This document shows positions 22,325 to 33,129 of a DNA stretch of 64,000 nt, in pieces. The DNA is from Aquatica leii. Its lineage: Eukaryota > Arthropoda > Insecta > Coleoptera > Lampyridae. Location: assembly GCA_035610365.1 (NCBI GenBank), contig CM069432.1:276061482-276125481 (forward strand). The letters are read 5' to 3'. The notes beneath the pieces were generated by a model. It ran no database searches, was not told where the DNA came from, and saw nothing but the letters and a program-made list of their open reading frames with translations. Position 1 is the first letter of the stretch. The number at the start of each line of letters is the position of its first letter. A program made the position numbers and the translations under genes.

Positions 22325-24301
22325 CACTGGTCTGCATGAAAATCAGCCCTGATACCAATCTTGACGATCCTTATGTAAAATGACTTCCTGAATCCAAAAA
22401 TGAGCTCCGTTTTTACCCATCACCCACCTATTTTGGGGGGACCTCATTTTTATTTTATTTTTTGCATTTTTTGTTTTAGAATTTTAACTTATAGCCGTTA
22501 AACGTCCCAAAGCAAGTAATAAAATTTATGTCAAAGTATATGGCAAAAGTTTTGCTATAAAATGTATATAGAAACAACAATAAAATACAAATATATGAAA
22601 AAAGTTAAAAAAATATCAATAAACAGTTAGGAAGATTCACTGCACGACGCTGGCGATCTCAATACCACATGCAGGTTTGAACAAGAATTTTCGACAGGCT
22701 TGAACTTGCATTACTCTTCTCAGTATAGTATATTACATTGTTTGCTTAACTGCTTCGATCAGTACATCTATAGCTGTTGCAGAGTTAACTTGTCGACGTT
22801 TTAAACGTGCTGGATTTTGTGTTCATTTTTGTTCATTTGTGTAAAACAGTAAAACTACTTTTACTCCGGATTTTTTCGAGTGACTCAGTGTGAATTGTGG
22901 TTAATGTCGGGCGTTGAATTACTGTTTAATTATGCCACGCAAAGGAGTAAAAAAGGGAGTAAAAATATCTTCTTAGAGGACCAGACAAGCAACCCTGAAA
23001 TGTCTTTTCTCAGAATATAAAGGTTTAGTGTTCTGCCCTAATGCAAATTTATTGATGACAGAGCTACAGATGCCATGTGACCCAGACAAATGGAGACTGT
23101 TTATAGACTCTTCAAAAACAAGCTTAAAAGTTGTCCTGTTGGCAAATGGGAATGACTTCCTATCAATTCCAGTTGCATACTCTGTTGATATGAAGGCAAC
23201 GTACGAAAACATCTTCAGAATCCTTGATAAAGTTAGTTATCATGATTATAAGGGGAAACTTGCGCTGACTTAAAAGTTGTTACTCTACTCACGGGCCTGC
23301 AATCAGGATTCACAAAATATTGCTGATTCTTTTGTCAATGGGATAGCCGAGCCTGAGATAAACATTACATCGTACGGGACTGGCCTCTGCGAGAAAATCT
23401 TATTCCTGGTCAGAAAAATGTCGCCCACAATCGTTTGGTTCCGAAGGAAAATATTTACTTACCACCTTTACACATCAAACTTGGATTGATCAAGCAGTTT
23501 GTGAAAGCAGTGGACAAGACAGATGGCGCATTTCAATTTTTGAAAACCAAATTTCCTCGTCTTAGCGAAGCTAAAATCAAAGAAGGTGTTTTTGTTGGTC
23601 CCCAGATTAGACAACTCTTCCAAGATTCGACGTTTATTGAACAACTAAATCGAAAAGAAAAACGAGCTTGGCTTGCATTTGAAAACGTTTGTAAGAACTT
23701 CCTGGGTAACCACAAAAGTGAACATTATGTCGCTCACGTCGAGGAACTGCTTTTAGCGTACAAGGACATAGGATGTAACATGTCTCTTAAAGTTCACTTC
23801 CTTCACTCGCATCTGGACTTTTTCCCTGAAAATTTAGGAGCAGTCTCGGATGAACACGGGAACGGTTCCATCAAGACATCGCTAAGGTGGAGAAAAGATT
23901 TTCAGGGAAGTGGAATGCAAGCATGTTGGCGAAGTACTGCTGGTTTTTGAAACGAGAGAGCTGTACCTCAGGGTATAAAAGGAAAGCAAGCACCAAGTAA
24001 CGATGAATATCTTCTTATTTATTACTGTTTATAGCTAAAATAGTTCTTTTTCCCATTTAAATTAAATTCATGTCCAAATATTTATTATTATAATAATTAT
24101 TATAATTATTATTATCGTTCGATAAATAAATTATAATTAATTTATCGAAAAGTGGTAAAATTAGAGATTTGGAGTTCCCTCGAAAATGGTGGGTGATGGA
24201 AGAAAACGGAAGACATATTTGGATTCAGGACGTCATTTTACATAAGAATCACCCGGAATAGTGTCAGGGCTCGATAAAAAATATTTTTTTGCAGATTAGT
24301 G
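22325..24301 (+). mobile_element. Element D: DNA transposon with about 115-bp inverted repeats
   Basis: The arms at 22325-22440 and 24185-24301 are inverted copies, with stretches such as TTATGTAAAATGAC and TCCTGAATCCAAA and the shared inner CATCACCCACC. The ends are CACTGGTCTGC and GCAGATTAGTG. TTAT stands on both sides (22321-22324 and 24302-24305), while the left LTR has a single copy at the same place, so the 4-bp target duplication is well supported. One decayed gene lies at 22932-24010. Superfamily unassigned: a 4-bp duplication is described for Sola and for some Academ elements, but I cannot decide between them from sequence alone. Confidence 0.88.
22932..24010 (+). pseudogene. Element D transposon protein, broken
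   Basis: Start MPRKGVKKGVKIS at 22932, with a TAG soon after (22974-22976). It continues in frame with LVFCPNANLLMTEL, DKWRLFIDSSKTSLK and NGNDFLSIPVAYS to the stop at 23273. Frameshifts follow. A second clean block at 23435-23950 reads LPPLHIKLGLIKQFVKAVDK, EGVFVGPQIRQLF, FLGNHKSEHYV and VHFLHSHLDFFPENLGAVSD, then shifts frame and ends in a KRESCTSGYKRKASTK-like tail near 24000. This protein family is very abundant in arthropod genomes and is usually annotated as uncharacterised; it is the only gene of element D and so presumably its transposase. At least five lesions. Confidence 0.8.
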
Positions 24302-24327
24302 TTATAAAAGATATAAATAACATTATA

Positions 24328-25829
24328 TGTCCAATATAAAAAATAATAATTTTATTGTCTACGTTTTGTATTGCATTCCTTTAATTTTTAAAATTTAAAT
24401 TTACGTGAAAAATTTGAATTGTTTATAATTTCAATCTGATTTTATTTTACCAAGAATTGAAAATAACACATTCAAAATATATGCCTTTCTAAATTGTTTT
24501 TTCCTTCGTCTTCCTCTTGCCTCAAGTTTGCTTTATCTGACAAAAGCATGAAATAAAATATAAAGTAAACTAGAGTTTCGGGTGTCAAGGGCTGGTAAAC
24601 AGTAATCCAATGTTTAGGATAAAGTTGGCTTTCTCTAAATTCGAACAGGCTTTTACATTCAGTCGCATGTGTGTTTGTCACGTACTTCAAAGATGTTATC
24701 CTCAATACGTATAATTTAACGTCCGTAGATCTACTGCATAAATTTTGCGCTAATGAATCTCTGTTTGTACATTAGTCGAGTTTATTGGTATTCTATGGCT
24801 CAAAGATTTGCTAATTATAATATGAGTTCTACCTTAGTTAATTGAATTACATAACTCTTCCTTGTGTGTGTTTTATTACGAATCTAAAAAATCGACAATA
24901 CGTATTGAGAACAATCACTTCAATAACATTACTTAAAATGAGATAATTCAAACACGCATTTAACATATAATTTATTTTCACGCGTTTTCTCGTTGTTCCT
25001 AACCCAATTTAAAAAATAAGAAAAAGACTTTTATGTTTTCCTTCTTGGAACTACACGTAATTTGTCGTTTTAGAACAATTAGAAAATAAGTACATATTCT
25101 GCAACACTGTGTATAATGCACACAGGTTCATCCATTACCAATAAGCAATTTTTGTATACTGCAAAATGCGGTTATACAGCTAATATGCAATTCAAAATAA
25201 ACGTTTGACGAGTTTACTCTGTAAGCTTTTTGGTTTATTCAAGTGCATAAAGTCTACCTTTTCACCAACTGTAAATACAACTTATAAAAAATTAAAAAAT
25301 TGGTTTACGACGTTTATTAAGCTTCAGTTTAACTATTTTAAACATCAAAGCTAAAATATGTGCAAATTAAAAGAACACACAAAGTTTGTAAACTAAATAA
25401 CAAACAAAAAGCTCGCACGAATTCTTTAAAAGTTACAATTGAATGAGTAGAAAATAGTATTCTAAAAGTAAATGCAGGAGTTCTTAAATCAAATTTAGGA
25501 AATGCTAACAATTTTTTATGTAATTACCTTCTACTGCTGTGTATTTTAAAACGTTTTATCTCAAAAATTAATTAAAGTAAAATGTTGTATGTAAATGTAA
25601 AACTTTGAAGTAACCAATCTCATTAATTTATCAAAAATTATAATCTTGAAGGACGCGTGAAACAAAAAATTAAAATATTTTTTTATTCGAAAAATATACA
25701 ATAATCTATTTAAAATTGGCACTTTCCCGGAAATTACCCGCTTACTATTTTGTTGTGTAAACACATTTATTGTTTATCCAAATTAACCAACAATACCTAC
25801 ATATTAATGTAGATTTGCATTTTATATTA
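24328..25829. other. AT-rich spacer, no gene seen
   Basis: No recognisable coding, RNA or repeat signal. The right part may include the 3' non-coding end of the copia fossil that follows on the minus strand. Confidence 0.5.
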
Positions 25830-27420
25830 ATTGAGTTCAATATTCATTCTAATGTCTTTTAATCGTTGTCCATTCATGGGTTTTATTAGCATATAATCTG
25901 TGGTACAATAAGTACATGATATGAGTTGTTGATCCACGTGATCCTTTACAAACTGTGACTTTGTACTAATGTGCTTACTGCGATTTGACAATCCTTCACT
26001 TTTAATAACCTTTAGAGAACTTTGGTTACATTCATATATTTTTGTAGGTTCTTTTATATATTACTTCATATTATTCAATAGTCTTCTTAATCATAATGCT
26101 TTTTGTGAAGCTTCAGACAATGCTGTAAACTCTGCTTCCATTGTTGACAAAACTACAATAATTATCTTATGACATCTCAACTTACACCACCATTAATGAA
26201 CAACAGCATTTCATCAGTACTATACAATTTCCAAGTGCCAATTTTAATTGTGATGTCCCTTTTAAATATTTGAGAACTCGCTTTAATTCATTCCAATATT
26301 CTTGGCTTGGTTTACAAATCTTTTGTGCAAAGATCGAAACACTTGCTGATATGTCAAGTCTAGTATTTAGCGCAACGTAAAGTAACCATACAATTACTTT
26401 CTGGTACATCTTATTCGACAACAGTAAGTCACTTTTACAACTAAACTCTTTTTATTTGACTGACATAAATGGCAAATTCCTTGTAGATCTTTAGTTACAT
26501 CAATGCGAAGATAATGTTTTATAGTACCTAAGTCTTGTATCGCAAACAATAATTCAATGTCACATTTTAATTTATTATAAACAATCAGAAAACACCATCC
26601 ATCACCATCCAGTTTTACATAAAGGCATGTGTCCGATTTAGTTGGCAAAAAATGTATCTTGACCAATAAATTATTTGTCATCATACCATAACTTTGTCGC
26701 GTGTTTCAATCCGTAGAAGCCTTTTCCTTCTTCTGCGAATTCAGTTGGTTGATTTATGTAAATTTCTTCTTTACGTTTTCCATTAGAAAACCCGTTTTAG
26801 TGTCAAAATGCAACACAAAATATTTTTCTTTTAATGCAATTGTTAGTAACGTTCTAAACGTAGTTTCTCTTGCAACTAGAGCAAAACCTTGATCGTAAGC
26901 AGTACCATACTTTTCTAAAAAACCTTGAGCAACCAATCTCACTTTAAAATGAATAATATTTCCACCAGCACCCACTTACATCAGATTGCTGTTCGATCTT
27001 TGCAATTGTGAATTGTCCATGTTTTTATTTTGTTTAAAGATTTAATTTCATCTTTCATGGAAGAAATCCATTTTGATTTGTTATGACTTGACGGTGCTTC
27101 TAACAATGTTAACGGATCGTTGATTTCATTAGAAGTTTTTATAATATCGTACGTTAATCCGCGTGGAGGCACGCTTTTTTTAAACGTTGTGAATCTTTAA
27201 TCTTTGGCACAAATGTCTCCTCCTGAACGATATTTTCTAGATTTTTGTTACTACGTTCATTTGCATTTGACTGATTTTCTTCAAGACTTCACTTTTAAAT
27301 TCGATTAATCTGAAGATTGATTAATAACTTCCTTTCTTTCTAAGTCTTCTTTCAACCCATTACCGCATGTTCTCAAATCCAAAATAATAATATTGATATT
27401 GCCGTCATATGAATGTCTAG
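25830..27420 (-). mobile_element. Ty1/copia retrotransposon fossil (RT and RNase H part)
   Basis: On the minus strand, copia-type reverse transcriptase and RNase H segments follow in order: MKDEIKSLNKIKTW near 27070, FKVRLVAQGFLEKYG near 26930, ALKEKYFVLHFDTKTGFL near 26810, SDTCLYVKLDGDGW near 26620, a TRLDISASVSIFAQ segment near 26350, YWNELKRVLKYLKG near 26270, and an RNase H part near 26160-25860 (STMEAEFTALSEA, SKHISTKSQFVKDHV). This is the copia order. It is partial and broken in many places, and no LTRs were found. Confidence 0.85.
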
Positions 27421-27439
27421 ACAGGTTGAAGCGTGGTAG

Positions 27440-28405
27440 TAGAGTCTAGAGCGTGGTTGTGTGTAAGACAAAATTTTTGCAAGCAGAAGGAAGTAACCAA
27501 AGCAGAATTCATCGCAGATTAGAGACCGTTTATGGCCCAAAAGTTTTTAACCAAAAAGAAGTCAGTGTTTGGTGAAAAAAATTAAAGATGGATGAACGCA
27601 CATTATTAATAATCCGGAGAAGAACAGAGACACACCAAAGACCGCACACACGGTTGCTCAATTGTTAAGGATTATGAAAGATCGTCGCATTAAAGTTTGT
27701 GAAATTGCAAAAATGATGGGCATTTATAAGAGTAGTATATGCGACCTAAACTTTCGCAAAGTTTCGGTTCACTGGGTGCCGAAAATGCTCTCAGAGAACC
27801 ACAAAACCAATCAAATGAATGTGTCACTTCAACATCTCACCTGAGTTTATGAGTCAAAACAACAGTCCATGATGTGAAAACATCCAGATTCCCCAGTTCG
27901 CTATGAATTCAAAACTCAACCATATGCCCGCAAATCATGGTTACCGTGTTCTGGGATAGTGAAGGCTTATTGTTGTGTGAATTTATTAAATCGCGTACAA
28001 CCATTAACAGCGACATATGCTGTAAAACTTCAAGATATTGCATACAGCCATTAGAAGGAAAATACCGGGACGACTACGACAAAGAGTTAAACTTTTGCAC
28101 ACGTCAAATCGAACCAAAGACTGGTTGACACAGCAGAAGTGGGAGCTCCTCCAACATCCGCCATATAGCCCCGATGTGGCCCCTTCTCATTTTTATTTAT
28201 TCGGGCCCTTAAAGAAATTTTTGGCGGGAAAACGCTTTGCGAATCAACAGGAATTTCAAGACACAGTTGTGGACTATTTTAATCGACTTGACAGGCTATC
28301 GTGAAGGAATGTTCAAACAACTGTCACGCTGAGATAAATGTCTCAGTCTTTACGGAGAATATGTCGTAAATTTTGACTTTTACTTTTAATATGGAACTCC
28401 CCTCG
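27440..28405 (+). pseudogene. Mariner-type transposase remnant
   Basis: The order of a mariner transposase is readable across frames: an N-terminal helix-turn-helix region (FLQAEGSNQSRIHRRLETVYG, about 27475-27540), a second one (RRIKVCEIAKMMGIYKSSI, about 27680), the linker VSVHWVPKMLSENHK (27760), the first part of the core MVTVFWDSEGLLLCEF (27937), then LLHTSNRTKDWL (about 28095), HPPYSPDVAPSHFYLFG (about 28155) and FLAGKRFANQQEFQDTV (about 28220). In relatives the LLH motif continues DNARPH; here T replaces the catalytic Asp. With stops and at least three shifts it is dead. A right-end-like sequence (CTCCCCTCGTACTT, about 28398) follows, and no left end is clear. Confidence 0.85.
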
Positions 28406-28629
28406 TACTTATATAATTGAACTAAAAGAATTTTGAGCTTTTAATACGATTAAAATGTTTAATGCACGCTCATAAATTGGGTTCACACAAAAATATGTCA
28501 GTTACCTAATTATCCTGGTTATACAATCTACAATATTTACAAAATTTGGCAGTTCTGAAATTAGCTTATAAAGTTATTTAGGAAATTCAAAAATCTAGTA
28601 GACGTTAAGGGTAAATTAGAATAATATAA
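28406..28629. other. AT-rich spacer, no gene seen
   Basis: Short stretch between the mariner remnant and the Penelope-like fragment. Nothing recognised. Confidence 0.5.
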
Positions 28630-28930
28630 AATAAACTGTAAAAACTGTGATTAAGTATATGTAGGGCAAACCAAAAGACCGATTAAAATTCGATTTAAAG
28701 AGCATTTGGCTCACAGTAAATACAAAAGAGTATAAGTCCAACATTCGCAATTGCATGAAAAAAAGTTGTAATAAATCGATGAAAAGGTATCAACTCATTC
28801 TAAATTTCATTTTTAATTTATAAGCATACAATTTTTAGGATTGTCAGTAAGAACATGCCACAAAGTATTAAGAAAAAACAAAGTTACGGTTTATTAAGAA
28901 CTACGTTCTTTTAACTTTATGCAGCGTGTA
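28630..28930 (+). pseudogene. Penelope-like element fragment, GIY-YIG endonuclease
   Basis: Reading NCKNCD.VYVGQTKRP followed by IKIRFKEHLAHSKY (28635-28720) gives the Cys pair, the YVGQT form of the GIY-YIG motif and the RxxEH motif of Penelope-like endonucleases. Further degraded sequence follows to about 28930. Only the 3' end of the element survives. Confidence 0.75.
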
Positions 28931-29109
28931 TTTAAGTGGATACGTAAATTCTTTTGTGGAAACCACAATTATAACCTTTCAAAATTGATGTATGAATTGC
29001 AATGTTAAGGCGAAGGATAATCAGTTCAATATTTTCTCAAAATACTGTAAACGCAGAACGCTATCTTAATATTTTGAGTTAATTTTTTAAGCGGTTAAAC
29101 CAAAAACGA

Positions 29110-29625
29110 ATTTCAATTTAGTTACTTTCAGTAAGACAGTGTAAGTTCTCTACCACTCGAGCTATAATTGAATTTATCCAACAATTCTACAATTAAAGTA
29201 TTCGAAATATTATAGTTGACAAGTTTTGTAATGATTAAATAAATGTTATTGCCTATTTTTATTACAACACTAAAATTTCGGTTAATATTGAAAGAATTTT
29301 TTAGTTGTTTCAATGGATTCTCTAATTTTTTGCTGATAGTAAATAGAAACATTCGCTATTTTAGTGTTTTCAAACATAATTTGACCACCCGTTTCTAGAA
29401 TGTGTTCCGCCTCCGCTGACTTTAAAGATTGTGTAAGGCTACACCCTTAATGCTCCTTAATACAAATTCCCACGATTTTATCCGTTTCTCCTATGTATGC
29501 ACAACCACAAGAGCAAGGAATGCTATAACCGCCGTAAGATTGAAAAGGAATAAGGTCCTTCTCCATTGTTAAGAGTTGGTCCAAATTAAAAAAAAATATA
29601 TATACGGTCCGTAGTACCTTTGACT
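29110..29625 (-). pseudogene. Second Penelope-like fragment, GIY-YIG endonuclease, opposite strand
   Basis: On the minus strand YSIPCSCGCAYIGETDK (about 29545-29490) and ICIKEH (about 29465) match the GIY-YIG nuclease of Penelope-like elements. They are followed by SAEAEHILETGGQIMFENTK (about 29420-29365), the usual HxxxTGH-like stretch. The sequence continues with decay to about 29110. It abuts 28S rDNA at about 29626. It is distinct from the fragment at 28630 in both strand and sequence. Confidence 0.78.
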
Positions 29626-29709
29626 GTTGCGATGGCCTGAAAAGGTTTTGACGCAATCTGCTTTCTGCTCAGTACTCTGAATGTCAACGTGAAGAGATTC
29701 AAGCAAGAA

Positions 29710-29741
<32 letters not shown>

Positions 29742-29744
29742 AAG
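29626..29744 (+). rRNA. 28S rRNA gene fragment, upstream of the R2 site (pseudogene)
   Basis: Recognisable conserved 28S sequence: TTGCGATGGCC, TTGACGCAAT, CTCTGAATGTCAACGTGAAG, ATTCAAGCAAG, then GGTAAACGGCGGGAGTAACT and ATGACTCTCTAAG. This runs up to the R2 cleavage point; the normal sequence is CTCTCTTAAGG, so there is a small loss at the junction. Several substitutions show that it is not a working gene copy. Confidence 0.92.
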
Positions 29745-31412
29745 CCGCACTTTAGCTGCAAAGAGTTTCAACATCATTTCTCTCGATCTCCAAAAAGCCT
29801 TCGACACAGTGTCTCACAGAACCATCGAACTTGCTCTCCAGCGCCAACAATTGCAAGAGTCCTTAATTTAGTATACAATAGAATCTCTTACAACAGCTAC
29901 TACGACTATCCAAGTTGGTCGCGATATCTCCGACCCCGTTTCCATTCGTAACGGGGTTCGACAGAGAGACCCGCTTAGTCCCTTCCTCTTCGACCTCGTT
30001 ATGGATAAAATTGTTGTCCGTTCTGAACTCCACAAGATCAGGAGGCTCCATAACCACTTCTATGCATATCTCCGCACTCGCGTTCGCAGGCGACTTAATT
30101 CTTCTCGACGACCGGGAGTCCGCCCTACCCGGAACCCTGAAAATGGTACAACGTTATCTGCACCAATGGGGCATGCAGATCAACCTTAAGAAATGTGCGT
30201 CCATCTGCACAACTACCATCCAGGAAAAGACAGTCGCACGGACAAAGTCAGTGTTCAAAATCGGGGGAACCTGGATCCCGGCTATTGGAACCATCAATCC
30301 CTTTCGATATCTCGGCTTACAGGTAGCATCCAGTGGAGTTACCAAACCAACTTTACTAAACTTCAATAAACGGTTGTCAGCCCTCACGAAAGCAGCACTC
30401 AAGCCATTTCAGCGTTATACCATCTCACGCAGCTACTTGGTGTCTTGCCTACTTTACGAACTACAAACTCCCTCGACTACCGGCGCTGTTCTGTATAAGG
30501 CTGACCGGATGATCAAAAGAACGATGAAGAAAACCTTAGCGCTAAATATCCATACCGGCGACCAATTTCTATACTCAAGCATCATAGACGGCGGCCTGCG
30601 GATTCCGCAGCTTCGACGTGTAGTAGCCTACATTTTCTTACGCCGCTTAAACAATATACAAACCCTAGACCCACTATCAGGAGAACTATTCAACACCTTG
30701 GGACCAACTGCCAAGCTAATGGCTCGTATTTTCAAACTCACCGATGGAGGCTCCCCCACTGCATACTGGTGCGAACAATTATCCTTACGACCATACAGCG
30801 CAGGATTTGATCAAGCCTATAAACATATTGCTAGCCGCTCTTGGCTCCTCCAGTTCCCAGATTTCGGACGTGCTGTGCAGCTGCGCACCGCAAACCTGCC
30901 GACCGCCGCTATGCCTTCCAATCCGAAGGAAGTTCGTTTCTGTCGAGGCGGATGCCAGAAGGTGGAGTCAAACAAACGAATTTCCCGCCACAACAACGTG
31001 GTGCTCTTCCATACCAGAAAGAAATGTTGGCTAACTGAGGTCGAACCTTATGTCCGACACGTTAATGGGACGCTCTTCAAGCCTGATCTTGTCATCCACC
31101 GAAGCCCCAGAGACCTGGTCATTACTGATATCCAGATCTCTTGGGAAGGATCACGACATCTCTCAACGCCCCATTCCGTGAAGCCGCTGCTCACCGTCGG
31201 CCCAATCAACAGCTGACTTTTCTGCCTCTCATCGTGGGTGCCCCGTTCCAACCATCCAATCGTCCAAGCCCTGGACCTACCTAGACATCTTGCGACAACG
31301 CGGTATCCGCAGTCCTACGCTGGGGTTCCACGCTCCACTGTCCCTTTATGGTCGGGGTTTAGAAGCAAAGGCCGCCACCAAGAAGGCAACAGCGTTTGCG
31401 TGCGCGTAGTGC
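29745..31412 (+). pseudogene. R2 reverse transcriptase and endonuclease, broken
   Basis: RT motif A ISLDLQKAFDTVSH (about 29790-29830), an in-frame TAG at 29869-29871, then motif B GVRQRDPLSPFLFDL (about 29955). A frameshift near 30040-30060 leads into the frame open to 31216. Motif C reads LAFAGDLILL: FAGD replaces the usual FADD, so one catalytic Asp is lost. Then NPFRYLGLQV, the thumb, and a zinc knuckle FCRGGCQKVE (about 30940) that lacks the usual HxxxxC half before RHNNVV. The restriction-like endonuclease has LFKPDLVI and LVITDIQISWE (about 31080-31145), the PD and D/E pattern of R2 enzymes. Further shifted sequence to about 31412 (GLEAKAATKKATAFA) is the C-terminus. Confidence 0.9.
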
Positions 31413-31979
31413 TTCGTAGTTTTGTACGTGCGTGTGTTATGCCTCTAGTAAAATAACTGCTTTATCGCTATAGTAGATTTAGTTTATTGCTTCTTAACAA
31501 CCATACGCTACCCGTACCACTACGGCCATCTCTTCCCTCCTACCCTATTTCCACTACTTTGCTGGCATTTCTCTGAACTAACCCACCTTCTTCCTCCAAC
31601 ACTCTGCCATGACTCAGTGTTCTTCTTCTTGCGATGTGAACCCCCTAGCTCTAATACCTGGCATGTGCATAAAACCCATTTTATTGCTTAATCACATGTA
31701 TTAGGTACCGCATATATTAGTGTATGTACATCCTTTTATACGATTGTACTTTTACTTCGCTGATCTATTGTAGTAAACCTGTGCTTTTTACCCCTGGTCA
31801 GTAGTTTATCTGTAGCTCATCTCGCATGTATCGCCCTATAGCTCTAAGATACTAACGCTTATGTGGAGTTTATTACTTATACTTAATCTTTTACTCGTAC
31901 ATACTGGTTTGAACGAACCCGACGGCCGGGTACCACCTGTAAGCCGAAATGTGCTTTTACGCACAATAAAGGATTTATA
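29745..31979 (+). mobile_element. R2-clade LINE, 5'-truncated, at the canonical 28S site
   Basis: Flanked by 28S sequence on both sides, ending upstream in ATGACTCTCTAAG and resuming downstream at TAGCCAAATGCCTCG, which is the R2 target. At about 2.2 kb it is shorter than a full R2 (about 3.5-4.5 kb): the N-terminal zinc fingers and the front of the RT are missing, as expected of incomplete target-primed reverse transcription. The 3' untranslated part is about 31412-31979 and ends AATAAAGGATTTATA without a clear poly(A). The region is visibly richer in G+C than its surroundings. Confidence 0.92.
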
Positions 31980-32023
<44 letters not shown>

Positions 32024-32102
32024 ATAACGAGGTTCTCAACCTGTCCCTACCTACTATCTACCAAAACCACAGCCAAGGGAACGGGCTTGGAAAAATTAGC
32101 GA

Positions 32103-32134
<32 letters not shown>

Positions 32135-32671
32135 TTGGCACTGTAAGGAGACACCAGAGATGCAGCATAGGTGAGAGACGTGACCGTGCGGCTGGACGCC
32201 TCGCGCATTCGCCCCCCTTCCCTCGTCGCCAATGAGATACCATATTCTCATAGTTTCCTTACTTACTCGATCACGCCGTCCGCTAACCACGCGGCACGCG
32301 TAGTCACGACGTTCTCGCATCAAGCGCACCCCGCGCGATTAATAACCGATCGCGCAGATGGAGTCGTCGCGTTCAGGACACGGCTAGCGCTTAGCGGTAC
32401 GGCGTCGTTTCGGCATTGTCGTGTACGTTCATGTCGTAGTGGTCGTTGTCGTCGTCTCGATTCGTCGGTCGGCCCATCTCAGCGCGCGTCGTCGAATATC
32501 GCAACTATGCTCGGTCGCGATCCGTTTTGAGGACACCACCAGGCGGGGAGTTTAATTGGGACGGTACATCTGTCAAAGAATAACGCAGGTGTCCCAAGGC
32601 CAGCTCAGCGGGGACAGAAACGTCGCGTACAGTAAAAGAGCAAATGCTGATTTGATCCCGATGCTCAGTAA
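31980..32671 (+). rRNA. 28S rRNA gene fragment, downstream of the R2 site (pseudogene)
   Basis: Starts TAGCCAAATGCCTCGTCATC at the R2 target and continues through CTAATTAGTGACGCGCATGA, CTGTCCCTACCTACTATCTA, CAGCCAAGGGAACGGGCTTG, GACCCTGTTGAGCTTGACTC and GGCACTGTAAGGAGACA. A divergent, GC-rich expansion segment follows (about 32190-32515), then conserved CATCTGTCAAAGAATAACGC, GGCCAGCTCAGCGGGGACAG and TTGATCCCGATGCTCAGTA to about 32671. Many scattered substitutions and small gaps (for example CTATCTACCAAAACC where CTATCTAGCGAAACC is usual) mark a pseudogene. Confidence 0.92.
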
Positions 32672-33129
32672 GTTTGGTAGATAAGCGATAGACATTGGTT
32701 GAAACACAGATTTTACTGTTACTCTTGGTTTTGCAGGTGCATAGTTTGTAATAGATTGCTTAATACTTTTTCTATTGTAAGTGTTTCGAACTAACACTTT
32801 ATCGATCGGATCTATAAAAGCAAAACTTCAAGACGCAATCAATCAGTTTGTCCCAGGCTCTGAAAATGTCCACTGCGACGTGTGACAAAAGCTCAGTTTG
32901 TGTAATACCAACAACATGGAAATTATCCAGAATGGAAAATTGTATTACGAAAGCAACCCGTGGAAACCTGAATTCTATTATAACAATCCGTTATGAGAAA
33001 GATATTAAAAAGAAAACAAAAAAGTTTTCAACGTTTCGTATTAAACTTGTAACATTGTTGTGTAGTTTAACCTGTCTTATACGTTTTCGTGATAATCGCG
33101 CCGTGCCGTGCCGGTACCTAATGCAATTA
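32672..33129. other. Spacer between 28S fragment and Penelope-like RT
   Basis: No clear homology. A 100-residue frame at 32848-33150 has no recognised motif and may be chance, or a decayed upstream part of the Penelope-like element. Confidence 0.4.

Larger units (their letters stand above)
6180..24327 (+). mobile_element. Ty3/gypsy LTR retrotransposon fossil carrying nested insertions
   Basis: The element is bounded by two recognisable LTRs (6180-6396 and 22075-24327, the latter with its own insertion) that both begin TGTAAAGAAAAC. The flanking sequence ACGTC on the left and ATGTC on the right may be a target duplication with one mismatch. Parts in order: gag-like region, aspartic protease region (DSGS type), reverse transcriptase and RNase H, integrase, and a polypurine tract next to the right LTR. 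The order protease, RT/RNase H, integrase defines Ty3/gypsy. Three DNA transposons landed in it (7975-11172, 12545-21002, 22325-24301). Apart from these it is broken in many places, more than ten, and looks old. Confidence 0.9.
22075..24327 (+). repeat. Right LTR of the gypsy fossil, split by element D
   Basis: Begins TGTAAAGAAAACTACCTTAT. It is interrupted at 22325-24301 by another transposon and resumes as TTATAAAAGATATAAATAAC to about 24327, matching the end of the left LTR. Confidence 0.88.

Noticed and set aside
24472-24705. A 77-residue minus-strand frame
   Set aside because: No recognisable family, no neighbours and no conserved motif; chance frame in spacer DNA.
30744-31038. Frames overlapping the R2 gene in other phases
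   Set aside because: Shadows of the R2 endonuclease region; the R2 frame carries the recognised motifs.
32171-32530. A 119-residue Arg- and Ser-rich frame
   Set aside because: It falls inside the GC-rich expansion segment of the 28S rDNA fragment.
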